A stretch of DNA of 64,000 bases, taken from Erythrobacter sp. (lineage in GTDB: Bacteria > Pseudomonadota > Alphaproteobacteria > Sphingomonadales > Sphingomonadaceae). The notes beneath the pieces were generated by a model. That model saw nothing but the letters and a program-made list of their open reading frames with translations. It searched no databases and was not told the origin of the DNA. Shown in pieces: positions 17,072 to 25,769 of this stretch (positions are counted from its first letter, which is position 1; the number at the start of each line of letters is the position of its first letter). A program made the translations under genes and the position numbers. Location: assembly GCA_002695185.1 (NCBI GenBank), contig NZOF01000045.1, positions 22,527 to 86,526 of the forward strand, given 5' to 3'.

Positions 17072-17869
17072 ATGACCATAACTATCGAAACGAGTTTTTC
17101 GTTCTCACTGCCCAGCATTACGGATGTACTGCTTCAGTTCGAAGCGGCACATATTCCCGAGCAGCGCATCCTTACGTGCAACACTGATCTCTCTCCGTCG
17201 GAACATTGCGCACGTGTCCCAGCGCAGGACGATATAGGCGAGCGTATCTGGATAAGGGCTGAAGGGGAGTTTTCCGCTTCTTATCGGGCCGAAGTTCAGA
17301 TCGAGCGACAGCTTACCGATCTCGCCGCTCTGGAAAAGCTTGCCCCGCACGACATGCCGGGAGAAGCGGTCCAGTATCTCTTCGACAGCCGTTATTGCGC
17401 GGCCGACAGTCTGCAGACGTTCGTACAGGAGGAGTTTTCGGACACCCAAGGCGGCGCACGGATTGCTGCAATCCGGGACTGGATAGCGCGAAAGTTCACA
17501 TATACATCGGGCGTTTCCGGCCCGCAGACCACCGCGCTCGACAGCTTTGTGGCCCGGCAGGGCATCTGCCGGGATTATGCCCACGTCATGATCGCATTGG
17601 CTCGGGCGAGCGCCATACCGGCCCGCTATGTTGCGTGCTACGCACCAGGGGTAAGCCCGCCCGACTTCCATGCCATTGCAGAAGTCTTCCTGAGTGACCC
17701 CGAAACCGATAGTGGTGGAACGTGGCAGATGGTGGATGCTACCGGAATGGCCGACCCCGCGCAGACCGTGAAAATCGGCGTGGGGCGCGATGCTGCCGAC
17801 GTAAGTTTCCTCACTAGCTTCGGAATGACCGATTTCGGGGACAAGCAGGTAACCGTGACGTCAGACTAG
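17072..17869 (+). CDS. transglutaminase-like cysteine peptidase-fold protein
   Basis: The 265-residue cytoplasmic protein has a transglutaminase-like core with the expected triad: Cys166 in RQGICRDYAHV, His200 in PDFHAIAEV and Asp222 in MVDATGMAD. The N-terminal about 120 residues resemble the beta-rich domain seen in bacterial transglutaminase-family proteins (Bact_transglu_N). Such proteins are probably peptidases or amidases rather than cross-linkers. It sits upstream of the Entner-Doudoroff operon, separated by about 100 bp, with no obvious functional link. Confidence 0.8.
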   Translation: MTITIETSFSFSLPSITDVLLQFEAAHIPEQRILTCNTDLSPSEHCARVPAQDDIGERIWIRAEGEFSASYRAEVQIERQLTDLAALEKLAPHDMPGEAVQYLFDSRYCAADSLQTFVQEEFSDTQGGARIAAIRDWIARKFTYTSGVSGPQTTALDSFVARQGICRDYAHVMIALARASAIPARYVACYAPGVSPPDFHAIAEVFLSDPETDSGGTWQMVDATGMADPAQTVKIGVGRDAADVSFLTSFGMTDFGDKQVTVTSD

Positions 17870-17951
17870 CACCATACTTGATAAGAATAGGAATGCGGCC
17901 CTCTGGCGCTCCCCGGGTGGCGCTGATACTCGACACTCTATGGGAGGAAAG

Positions 17952-17981
17952 ATGCCGATGGACGGTACATGCCCGAAATGA
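17952..17981 (+). promoter_or_regulatory. possible zwf leader micro-ORF with strong ribosome site
   Basis: GGGAGGAAAG directly precedes an ATG (17952) that opens a 9-codon frame (MPMDGTCPK, stop 17979-17981). The frame overlaps the zwf start region, and its stop overlaps an internal zwf ATG at 17978 as ATGA. The zwf ATG at 17969 itself has no good ribosome site, so zwf may be translated by coupling to this short frame. Confidence 0.35.
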
Positions 17982-19417
17982 AATTCGAAGCCGACCGCCT
18001 GCTCCTGTTTGGAGCAACCGGCGATCTGTCGCAGCGCATGTTGCTGCCTTCTCTTTGCGCGCTTCATGCAGATGGGTTGATTGGCAACGATCTGCGAATA
18101 GTGGCGACTGCCCGGTCCGAAATGAGCACCCGCGAATTCCGCGATTTCGCGCGCGAGGCGTTGGAGAAGTATCTTCCCAAGAACCGCCGCGGGCCGATGG
18201 CCGATTTTCTCAACCAGATCAGCTACGTTCCTGTAGATGCGACAACACCGGAAGGTTATGACGAGCTCGCGAAGGAAGTGGGGGACTATCACGGCCTCGC
18301 GATCTTCTTGTCTACTGCGCCCAGCCTTTTCGAGCCCACGATTTCCGGGCTCAAACGTGTCGGCCTGACCAAAGGCAACGCACGCATAGCGCTGGAGAAG
18401 CCGCTCGGCACGGATCTGGAAAGCAGTCGTGAAATCAACGACGCAGTAGCGCAAGCCTTCACCGAAGACCGCATTTTCCGCATCGATCATTATCTGGGCA
18501 AGGAGACGGTTCAGAACTTGTTGGCGCTGCGTTTTGCCAACATACTGCTGGAGCCGGTGTGGAATTCCAATTACATCGAGCATGTCCAGATTACCGTTGC
18601 AGAGACAGTCGGGCTGGAATCGCGGGTCGCCTATTATGACGACAGCGGCGCGCTGCGGGACATGGTCCAGAATCACATGCTGCAGCTTCTCGCTTTGGTG
18701 GCGATGGAACCCCCAACCAGCTTCGATGCCACGGCCGTACGTGATGAAAAGGTCAAGGTTCTGCGTGCCTTGCGCCCGGCCAAGCCGGAGGAAGTGGTAA
18801 CCGGGCAGTATCGGGCCGGAGCGGTCGATGGCAAAGCCGTGCCCGGTTACGATGAGGAGCTGGGCAAGGAAAGCGACACCGAAACTTATGTCGCCCTGAA
18901 AGCCCATGTCGACAACTGGCGCTGGCGCGGTGTTCCCTTCTACCTTCGCCATGGCAAACGCATGCCGGAGCGTGTGACCGAAATCGTTATCCAGTTTCGC
19001 TGTATTCCGCATTCGATTTTTGAAGGGCGAGGAGCGAAGACCGAACCCAACCGGTTGGTGATCGAGATCCAGCCCAAGGAAAACATCCAGCTTACCATGA
19101 TGGCCAAGGTCCCGGGCCTCGGAAGCGAAGGCTTGCGCCTGCGTCCGGTTCCGCTGGACATTGCCATGCCCGATGCTTTTTCCGACGTGGTACGACGGAT
19201 CGCTTACGAGCGATTACTGCTCGACCTTATTCATGGCGACCAGACACTTTTCGTCCGCCGAGACGAGGTGGAGGCCCAGTGGGACTTCATCGATCATATT
19301 CGCAATCTGTGGGCGGAAAACGACATTCAGCCCAAAATCTATGCCGCAGGAACATGGGGGCCCAGCGCTGCCGTGGCGCTTGCCGAACGCGACGGGGTAA
19401 CCTGGCACGATGACTAA
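17969..19417 (+). CDS. zwf: glucose-6-phosphate 1-dehydrogenase
   Basis: The 482-residue enzyme oxidises glucose-6-phosphate to 6-phosphogluconolactone with reduction of NAD(P)+. The N-terminal nucleotide-binding motif LLLFGATGDLSQRM and the active-site motif RIDHYLGKE are intact, and EKPLG lies between them. The start is either the ATG at 17969 or the one at 17978 (three residues shorter). It is the first gene of zwf-edd-glk-eda and overlaps edd by 8 nt. No pgl gene is in the cluster. Confidence 0.96.
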   Translation: MPEMKFEADRLLLFGATGDLSQRMLLPSLCALHADGLIGNDLRIVATARSEMSTREFRDFAREALEKYLPKNRRGPMADFLNQISYVPVDATTPEGYDELAKEVGDYHGLAIFLSTAPSLFEPTISGLKRVGLTKGNARIALEKPLGTDLESSREINDAVAQAFTEDRIFRIDHYLGKETVQNLLALRFANILLEPVWNSNYIEHVQITVAETVGLESRVAYYDDSGALRDMVQNHMLQLLALVAMEPPTSFDATAVRDEKVKVLRALRPAKPEEVVTGQYRAGAVDGKAVPGYDEELGKESDTETYVALKAHVDNWRWRGVPFYLRHGKRMPERVTEIVIQFRCIPHSIFEGRGAKTEPNRLVIEIQPKENIQLTMMAKVPGLGSEGLRLRPVPLDIAMPDAFSDVVRRIAYERLLLDLIHGDQTLFVRRDEVEAQWDFIDHIRNLWAENDIQPKIYAAGTWGPSAAVALAERDGVTWHDD

Positions 19418-21224
19418 ACCGCTCAACGATACGATCCGCCGCGTAACCGAGCGCGTGATCGAGAACTCGAAAGCCAGCCGTTCCGCCTATCTGGACTTGA
19501 TGGATCGCGAAGGCGAACGCCAGGTCAACCGCGGCACGATGTCCTGCTCCAACCTTGCCCATGCCTATGCCGGTGCGGAGGATGATCAGAAAGCCATTAT
19601 GGCCGCACGCGGCCCCAACTTAGGCATTGTCACCGCCTATAACGATATGCTGTCGGCGCATCAGCCCTATCATCGTTATCCCGAACGGATGAAGATCTGG
19701 GCCCGCGAGGTGGGTGCCACCGTTCAGGTCGCTGGCGGCACACCGGCCATGTGCGACGGCGTGACGCAGGGCGAAGACGGCATGGAGTTGTCGCTCTTCA
19801 GCCGGGACACCATCGCGCTTTCCACCGTGGTGGCGCTGAGCCACGCCATGTATGATGGCGTTGCGCTGCTCGGTATCTGCGACAAGATCGTGCCCGGCCT
19901 TCTGATGGGTGCACTTCGCTTCGGCCACCTGCCTGCGATCTTCGTCCCTTCGGGGCCGATGGGCACGGGCATCTCCAACAAGGAAAAGCAGCGCACCCGG
20001 CAGCTTTATGCGGAAGGCAAAGTCGGTCGCGAAGAATTGCTGGCGAGCGAGATGGGCAGCTATCATTCCCCCGGAACCTGCACCTTCTACGGCACGGCGA
20101 ATTCCAATCAGATGATGATGGAAATGATGGGCCTTCACGTACCAGGTGCGGCCTTCGTACCGCCAGGCGCCAAGCTGCGGCAGGAGGTCAGCCGTGCCGC
20201 CACCCATCGCCTTGCAGCCATGCGCAAGGGCGGCGACGATTTCCGTCCGCTCGCCCGAGTGGTGGATGAAAAGGCGATAATCAACGCCGCGATCGGCTTG
20301 CTTGCTACTGGCGGCTCGACCAATCATGCTATCCATATTCCAGCGATGGCCCGGGCAGCTGGCATCAAGTTCGACTGGACCGACCTGGCGGAACTGTCGC
20401 GGGCAGTACCTCTGGTTGCGCGGGTCTATCCAAACGGATCGGGCGACGTGAACCATTTCCACGATGCCGGGGGCATGGGATATGTCATCGGAACCCTGCT
20501 CGACGAAGGGCTGGCGCATGGCGATATCCTGACTGTCTGGAATGGCGGCTTCGAAGCCTACGGCCGTGAGCCCGGGATGGACGGCGATGCGCTGACATGG
20601 CGCGATCCCGGTCCCAGCGGCGACACGGAAATGCTTAGACCGGCATCGGATCCCTTCCAGAGCGACGGCGGCATGCGCCTTGTCGAAGGCAATCTTGGTA
20701 GAGCCTGCTTCAAATCGTCCGCTGTCGAACGCGAGCGCTGGACGATTGAGGCACCCTGCCGGGTTTTCCAGGATCAGCGCAGCGTGAACGAGGCCTTCAA
20801 GAAAGGTGAACTCGACCGCGATGTGGTGGTGGTGGTCCGCTATCAGGGACCGCGCGCTAATGGCATGCCGGAACTGCACAAGCTGACGCCAGCGCTGGGC
20901 GTCCTTCAGGATCGGGGGTACCGCGTAGCACTTGTTACCGACGGCCGTATGTCCGGAGCTAGCGGCAAGGTGCCGTCTGCGATCCACTGTACACCCGAAG
21001 CATTGGGGGGCGGTCCGCTTTCCAAACTGCGCGATGGCGATATCGTCAGAGTGTGCGCGGAGACCGGAACTCTGTCGACCACCGCTGACCTGGATACGCG
21101 GGAACCGGCCGAGGAGCCTCAGGCCGATAGCGGTATGGGCCGCGAATTTTTTGCCATGTTCCGCCACAACGCCGATGGCGCGGAACAGGGCGCATCATCG
21201 ATGCTGGCAATGGCAGGACTGTAA
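19410..21224 (+). CDS. edd: phosphogluconate dehydratase
   Basis: The 604-residue IlvD/Edd-family enzyme converts 6-phosphogluconate to 2-keto-3-deoxy-6-phosphogluconate. Iron-sulfur cluster cysteines appear in the segments [30 protein letters not shown] and [11 protein letters not shown]. The C-terminal half contains [18 protein letters not shown], typical of the family. Length and position in the operon support Edd rather than IlvD. It is translationally coupled to zwf (8-nt overlap) and is 2 nt from glk. Confidence 0.96.
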   Translation: MTKPLNDTIRRVTERVIENSKASRSAYLDLMDREGERQVNRGTMSCSNLAHAYAGAEDDQKAIMAARGPNLGIVTAYNDMLSAHQPYHRYPERMKIWAREVGATVQVAGGTPAMCDGVTQGEDGMELSLFSRDTIALSTVVALSHAMYDGVALLGICDKIVPGLLMGALRFGHLPAIFVPSGPMGTGISNKEKQRTRQLYAEGKVGREELLASEMGSYHSPGTCTFYGTANSNQMMMEMMGLHVPGAAFVPPGAKLRQEVSRAATHRLAAMRKGGDDFRPLARVVDEKAIINAAIGLLATGGSTNHAIHIPAMARAAGIKFDWTDLAELSRAVPLVARVYPNGSGDVNHFHDAGGMGYVIGTLLDEGLAHGDILTVWNGGFEAYGREPGMDGDALTWRDPGPSGDTEMLRPASDPFQSDGGMRLVEGNLGRACFKSSAVERERWTIEAPCRVFQDQRSVNEAFKKGELDRDVVVVVRYQGPRANGMPELHKLTPALGVLQDRGYRVALVTDGRMSGASGKVPSAIHCTPEALGGGPLSKLRDGDIVRVCAETGTLSTTADLDTREPAEEPQADSGMGREFFAMFRHNADGAEQGASSMLAMAGL

Positions 21225-21226
21225 GA

Positions 21227-22210
21227 ATGGAACTTGTGAGCGTCGATATCGGCGGAACCCATGCGCGCTTCGCAATCGCGACGATCTCGGATGACGGCAC
21301 CATTACCCTGGGTGAGCCGGAGACAATTCACACCGAGGATCACGCCAGTTTCCAGACAGCTTGGGAAGATTTCCGCGAGCGGATGGGCGGCAGCCTGCCA
21401 CCGCGCGTATCGATGGCGATCGCGGGGCCGGTCGGCGGTGAAGTCATCCGCTTCACCAACAATCCTTGGATCATCCGCCCTGCCCTGATCGGCGAGAAAC
21501 TCGGCTGTGATACTTATTCCGTAGTCAATGATTTCGAAGCAGTTGCTCATGCCGTGGCACGGGTGAGTGAGGATGAGTTCATTCATCTGACCGGCCCGGA
21601 CGAACCGCTGGCACCGACTGGGCGGCTAAGCGTTCTTGGCCCCGGTACTGGCCTTGGTGTGGCACACCTCTATCGGGAGGCCGACGGAACTTATCGGGTT
21701 TCGGCAACCGAGGGCGGTCACATCGATTTCGCCCCGCTCGACAGCATCGAAGACGCAATCCTGGCTCGGCTTCGCAAGAGGCACACCCGCGTTTCAATCG
21801 AACGCGTCGTATCGGGGCCAGCCATTACCGATATCTATCAGACGCTGGCCGCCATGGAGGGCAAAGCTGTCGCCGAAGAGGACGACATCGATATCTGGAA
21901 GCGCGGTCTGGAGGGCACCGACAGCCTGGCGGCGGCCGCAGTTGATCGGTTCTGCCTGTCGCTTGGCAGCGTTGCAGGCGACATTGCCCTAGCTCAGGGC
22001 GGCTTTGGCGGTGTGGTGATCGCTGGAGGACTTGGCTTCCGTATTCGTCACACCCTCCTTAAATCCGGTTTTGCCGAACGCTTTCGTTCAAAGGGCCGCT
22101 TCCAGAGTTTGATGGCCTCGATCCCCGTCAAGCTCATTACCCATCCGCAGCCCGGCCTTTTCGGCGCGGCAGCTGCTTTTGCATCCGAACACGGGATACT
22201 CGACAAATGA
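21227..22210 (+). CDS. glk: glucokinase
   Basis: The 327-residue protein phosphorylates glucose to glucose-6-phosphate. The phosphate-binding loop VDIGGTHARFAIA opens the protein, and LGPGTGLGVAHL and the following EGGHIDFAP are the second phosphate and substrate region of bacterial glucokinases. It overlaps eda by 4 nt. Its place in the operon means glucose entering without a phosphotransferase uptake system would go straight into the Entner-Doudoroff route. Confidence 0.94.
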   Translation: MELVSVDIGGTHARFAIATISDDGTITLGEPETIHTEDHASFQTAWEDFRERMGGSLPPRVSMAIAGPVGGEVIRFTNNPWIIRPALIGEKLGCDTYSVVNDFEAVAHAVARVSEDEFIHLTGPDEPLAPTGRLSVLGPGTGLGVAHLYREADGTYRVSATEGGHIDFAPLDSIEDAILARLRKRHTRVSIERVVSGPAITDIYQTLAAMEGKAVAEEDDIDIWKRGLEGTDSLAAAAVDRFCLSLGSVAGDIALAQGGFGGVVIAGGLGFRIRHTLLKSGFAERFRSKGRFQSLMASIPVKLITHPQPGLFGAAAAFASEHGILDK

Positions 22211-22821
22211 CTACCATTGGCGACATCATGCAGACCGCTCCGGTAATCCCAGTCATAGTGGCCGACGACGTAGATCAAGCGGAGCCTCTAGCCCGAGCCT
22301 TGGTCGCTGGCGGCCTGCGCGTTCTGGAAGTAACTCTGCGTACCCCAGCCGCGCTGGACGCAATCCGCGCCATGAAGCAAGTGGATGGCGCGATCGTGGG
22401 CGCAGGCACTGTCACCAACCAGCAGGAACTGGCCGATGCCATCGATGCGGGTAGCGAATTCATCGTTTCGCCCGGACTGACAGAGAGCTTGGGCAAGGCA
22501 GCCATTCGCGAGGGTGTTCCCTTCCTCCCCGGCATTTCCAATGCCGGGGACATCATGCGGGGCCTTGATCTCGGCCTTACCCATTTCAAGTTCTTTCCTG
22601 CCATGGCGGCAGGGGGGCTTCCCGCGCTGAAGGCACTCGCAGCGCCATTCGGACAATGCCGCTTCTGCCCGACCGGCGGGATTACGCTCGAGAATGCGCG
22701 AGACTGGCTTGCTTTCGACCCGGTACTCTGTGTGGGCGGAAGCTGGGTCGCACCCCGCGGTGCGGTAGACGAAGCGCAGGTGGAGGACCTTGCCCGCGAG
22801 GCCGCCAGTTTAAGTAGCTAA
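22207..22821 (+). CDS. eda: KDPG/KHG aldolase
   Basis: The 204-residue class I aldolase cleaves 2-keto-3-deoxy-6-phosphogluconate to pyruvate and glyceraldehyde-3-phosphate. The catalytic Glu in LEVTLRTPAAL, the phosphate-binding GAGTVTN, and the Schiff-base Lys in THFKFFPA are present. It is the last gene of the operon. Its stop overlaps the stop of convergent tilS (22818-22821), so no space is left for a conventional terminator. Confidence 0.96.
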   Translation: MTTIGDIMQTAPVIPVIVADDVDQAEPLARALVAGGLRVLEVTLRTPAALDAIRAMKQVDGAIVGAGTVTNQQELADAIDAGSEFIVSPGLTESLGKAAIREGVPFLPGISNAGDIMRGLDLGLTHFKFFPAMAAGGLPALKALAAPFGQCRFCPTGGITLENARDWLAFDPVLCVGGSWVAPRGAVDEAQVEDLAREAASLSS

Positions 22822-23801
22822 AAAACCCGCCGCGCATTTTCACGGCGAAACACCCAGACGGATTCACCATCTTTCTCGCGAACATCCGCTTGAATACCAG
22901 CAATATTGGTCTTCAGGCCCCGGATCAGCGTGTCTGCCAATCCCGACCCGACCCGCTGGTTCACTCTGATCCCATATAACTGGAAAATCGCCCGGATCAC
23001 GCCACCCATAATCAAAGATTGACTGGCGGCCGAACCGACCTCTCGATAAACGGCCTCCACTCCGTCAAAGGTAACCTTGTCGGCGAATTCTCGCTCGATG
23101 GTCTGCCGAATAATCATGTCAGCTTCGGCCAAGTGCTTCGCGCTTCGACCCAGCGCATCCCTGTCGAGCCAATCACACCGGGCGAGGTTTTCGCGCATCT
23201 TGATACGGTCGAAGTCGGTATTCTGGTTCGACGGGTCTTGTACGGCCTTCCAGCCGACGCTGTCGACAAGTTGGGCCAGTTCCTCCCGTCGCCATGCCAG
23301 TAGCGGCCGAACGAGTGGAACAGTCGTCTCCGGTACTTTCGCTCGCGAGCGGATCGACGCCAAACCACCCAGTCCACTGCCCCGATTGAGGCGCATGAGA
23401 AAGGTCTCCGCCTGGTCGTCCAGCTGATGCGCCGTCGCTAGACCGGCCAAGTCCCGTTCTCCGCACCAAGCGCCCAAAGTTCGATAGCGAGCGGCCCTCG
23501 CCCGGGATTGTAGGTTTCCCTTTTCCACCTCAACCCGCAAAGTAACATGGGGCACGCCAAGTTCAGCGCAATAGTCGGCAGCAAGTTTCGCTTCCGCCCC
23601 GCTTTCCGCTCGCAACTGGTGGTCTACCGTAGCGGCCTCCACCCGCCCCGGCAGGGCACTATGCCCGAGCAAGAGTAGCGCGAGACTATCTCCGCCGCCC
23701 GATATTGCGATGCCGAGTTTCTCGGACCCATCGAGGAGGTCGGGCCATAATGCGAAGAGGTCGGCCCGGAACCGGTCCAGCAGTTCCGGAGCAATTTTCA
23801 T
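22818..23801 (-). CDS. tilS: tRNA(Ile)-lysidine synthase
   Basis: The 327-residue ATP-pyrophosphatase converts the anticodon wobble C of tRNA-Ile(CAU) to lysidine. The PP-loop motif ISGGGDSLALL is near residue 30, and the family features ATAHQLDDQAETFLMRL and RPLLAWRREEL follow. The start at 23801 (MKIAPELLDRF) follows the upstream stop by 1 nt; the open frame further upstream runs antisense through cpoB. The C-terminal domain is short. Confidence 0.93.
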   Translation of the reverse strand: MKIAPELLDRFRADLFALWPDLLDGSEKLGIAISGGGDSLALLLLGHSALPGRVEAATVDHQLRAESGAEAKLAADYCAELGVPHVTLRVEVEKGNLQSRARAARYRTLGAWCGERDLAGLATAHQLDDQAETFLMRLNRGSGLGGLASIRSRAKVPETTVPLVRPLLAWRREELAQLVDSVGWKAVQDPSNQNTDFDRIKMRENLARCDWLDRDALGRSAKHLAEADMIIRQTIEREFADKVTFDGVEAVYREVGSAASQSLIMGGVIRAIFQLYGIRVNQRVGSGLADTLIRGLKTNIAGIQADVREKDGESVWVFRRENARRVF

Positions 23802-23802
23802 A

Positions 23803-24705
23803 CTAGCTGCATTTGATCTTACTGCGTGCGGTCGAGTAATCAGCCTGAAGCCGTCCGGACGCCAAGGCCGGATAGGTTTCGCCAAACTCGGACAGCGCGA
23901 TGCATGCGCGCTTCGTGTCTTTGAGTGCGATCATCGATTCAGCCAGATAAAGCAGGCTGTCGCCAGCACGAGCGCCATTCTTGTCGGCCTGATAATTCTT
24001 GAGGAACCAAGGGGCAGCTTCGCTGGGTTTGCCGTCGTCCAGATACGCCCGGCCAAGAAGGTTGCGACCATAGCTGGTGCGCGCATGGCTGGGATATTTC
24101 TCGACGAACATGGTCAGCTGCTGCTGCGCCTCGGGAAAGAAACCAGCATCCCAAAGTCGGAAGCCATAGGAATACTCATCATCTCCGGCATCCCCCGTCT
24201 GCGGCTTTGCGATCGCCTGAACCGCAGCCACACGCGCGGGATCGGGTCTCGTAGCTGCTGTAGCCGGGCTTGATGCAGCTGCTGGGGAACGCGCAGTCGA
24301 AGGGGAGCTGGCGGCGGGCGGAGCAGCAGCCATTGGCGCACTGGCCGTTTCCAGCTTCTCTACCCGTTCTTCCAGCAAGCGTGTGGCATTCGTTCCGACT
24401 TCGTATTGCGCGGTCAACCGTTGCAGCTGGCTCTCCAATGCATCGAGCCGAGCGAGAATGTCCGTGACTGCAGTTGTCGAAGGCGCAGAGGTAGTCGGAC
24501 GGGCAGCGGGCTGCCCAGTGATTTCAGGCTCGAAATAGCGCCCGCCGCCCCCTGGAAATACCTTACGCTGCAAGGCACGGACTTCGGCTTCGAGCTTGCG
24601 GATACGCGCTTCGTCATTGTCCTGTGCGACGGCCGGCATAGAGGTGGCAAGCAGAGCCATGCCGATTGTTCCGAGCCCAAAGGCGCGTGCACTGCGTGCG
24701 ATCAT
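23803..24705 (-). CDS. cpoB: Tol-Pal associated periplasmic TPR protein (CpoB/YbgF-like)
   Basis: The 300-residue protein has a signal peptide (cleavage near AVAQ, residue 28). Coiled-coil segments follow (about 30-50 and 83-122) with a linker rich in Ala, Pro and Ser (about 125-160). The C-terminal tetratricopeptide region starts near EYSYGFRLWDAG. That is the CpoB/YbgF plan, coordinating peptidoglycan synthesis with outer-membrane constriction. No tol or pal gene is in the window, but the cpoB-tilS order is common in alphaproteobacteria. Confidence 0.85.
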   Translation of the reverse strand: MIARSARAFGLGTIGMALLATSMPAVAQDNDEARIRKLEAEVRALQRKVFPGGGGRYFEPEITGQPAARPTTSAPSTTAVTDILARLDALESQLQRLTAQYEVGTNATRLLEERVEKLETASAPMAAAPPAASSPSTARSPAAASSPATAATRPDPARVAAVQAIAKPQTGDAGDDEYSYGFRLWDAGFFPEAQQQLTMFVEKYPSHARTSYGRNLLGRAYLDDGKPSEAAPWFLKNYQADKNGARAGDSLLYLAESMIALKDTKRACIALSEFGETYPALASGRLQADYSTARSKIKCS

Positions 24706-24811
24706 GAAAGTTCAAGCTCCCTGTGGAGGTTTATTAAATGAAAATGCCGTAATGACCCAAATCTGTCGAGAGGATGAAGGTTGATATCCGCCACCGCCCT
24801 CCCGGTCGAAT

Positions 24812-25648
24812 TCAGTTCGCGGATTCTGACGATGTACTAGATGCCGAACCGGTTGGCGTGTCGTTGCGCGCCAACAAGGCTTCAGGTGTCACTGAGACAT
24901 CTTTCACCACCGTATCTTCTTCGCTGAGTTTCGGAACACTACGACCGCCGACAGTAATTGACAGAGCGTAGGGGCGGCCAGTCCAGACCTGCGGACCTTC
25001 CGCATCTTCTGGAATGGTGAAGCTATCCCCTTTGGCCATCTGGGCTTCGTAGAGGCGTTCGCCGTCGGCATCGTAGAATTTGACCCAGGTGTCGTCCATT
25101 TCGCTGGTAAACACGACCGGCCCACTTGCCGGTTGGGGCGTAGGGGCGACAGCTTGTTCGGGGCTTTCGGTGCGGGCGACTTGTTCACTGGGGTCTTGCA
25201 GCGGCGCCGGGCCTAAACCCGGTGCGAAATAGCTTGAATAGAAGGCGTAGATTCCGCCCAGCAGCAAGACGGCGGCAAGCGCTGCGAACCAGGCCAAGCC
25301 GCGACCTGGCACACGCTCGGGGTCGCCCGGCTCGAACTTCGTAGGCTTGTCCTCCGCGCTGGCCGTTCCTTCTGCCAGCTCTGCACGAACCTGATCGAGT
25401 GTCTCTTTTTCGTCGAGCCCGAGGAGGCGGGCATAAGTACGGGTAAAACCGATCGCATAGGTTCGCGATGGCAAAGCTGCGAAATCGCCAGCTTCGATGC
25501 TTTCGAGATGTCTGAGAGGAATTCGGGTTTCGGCCGCCACCTGGTCGATTTCCAGACCCTTGGCCTGACGCGTTTCGCGAAGCCGCTCACCCACCCGTTT
25601 GGTTGGCTCTGCGGCAGGTTGCGTTGCTACGTCTTCTTGTTCTTCCAT
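24812..25648 (-). CDS. RodZ-like protein: HTH, single TM and DUF4115 domain
   Basis: The 278-residue protein has an N-terminal Xre-like helix-turn-helix (HTH_25; about residues 17-85, VGERLRETRQAKGLEIDQVA). One membrane helix follows near 118-138 (LAWFAALAAVLLLGGIYAFY). The C-terminal periplasmic beta domain matches DUF4115 (DTWVKFYDADGERLYEAQMAKG). This is the architecture of RodZ, which links MreB to the elongation machinery. It lies between ptsP and cpoB, all leftward. Confidence 0.82.
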   Translation of the reverse strand: MEEQEDVATQPAAEPTKRVGERLRETRQAKGLEIDQVAAETRIPLRHLESIEAGDFAALPSRTYAIGFTRTYARLLGLDEKETLDQVRAELAEGTASAEDKPTKFEPGDPERVPGRGLAWFAALAAVLLLGGIYAFYSSYFAPGLGPAPLQDPSEQVARTESPEQAVAPTPQPASGPVVFTSEMDDTWVKFYDADGERLYEAQMAKGDSFTIPEDAEGPQVWTGRPYALSITVGGRSVPKLSEEDTVVKDVSVTPEALLARNDTPTGSASSTSSESAN

Positions 25649-25769
25649 GAAATTCCCGAACTTGTCGAACCCTGTAACCGCTTAGAAGAAGCGCGCCGGT
25701 CTTGTGTCAACCATAGCAGGATGAACCGATTAAAGGAAATAGACAGATCGCGCATTTAACAGGACCAAA

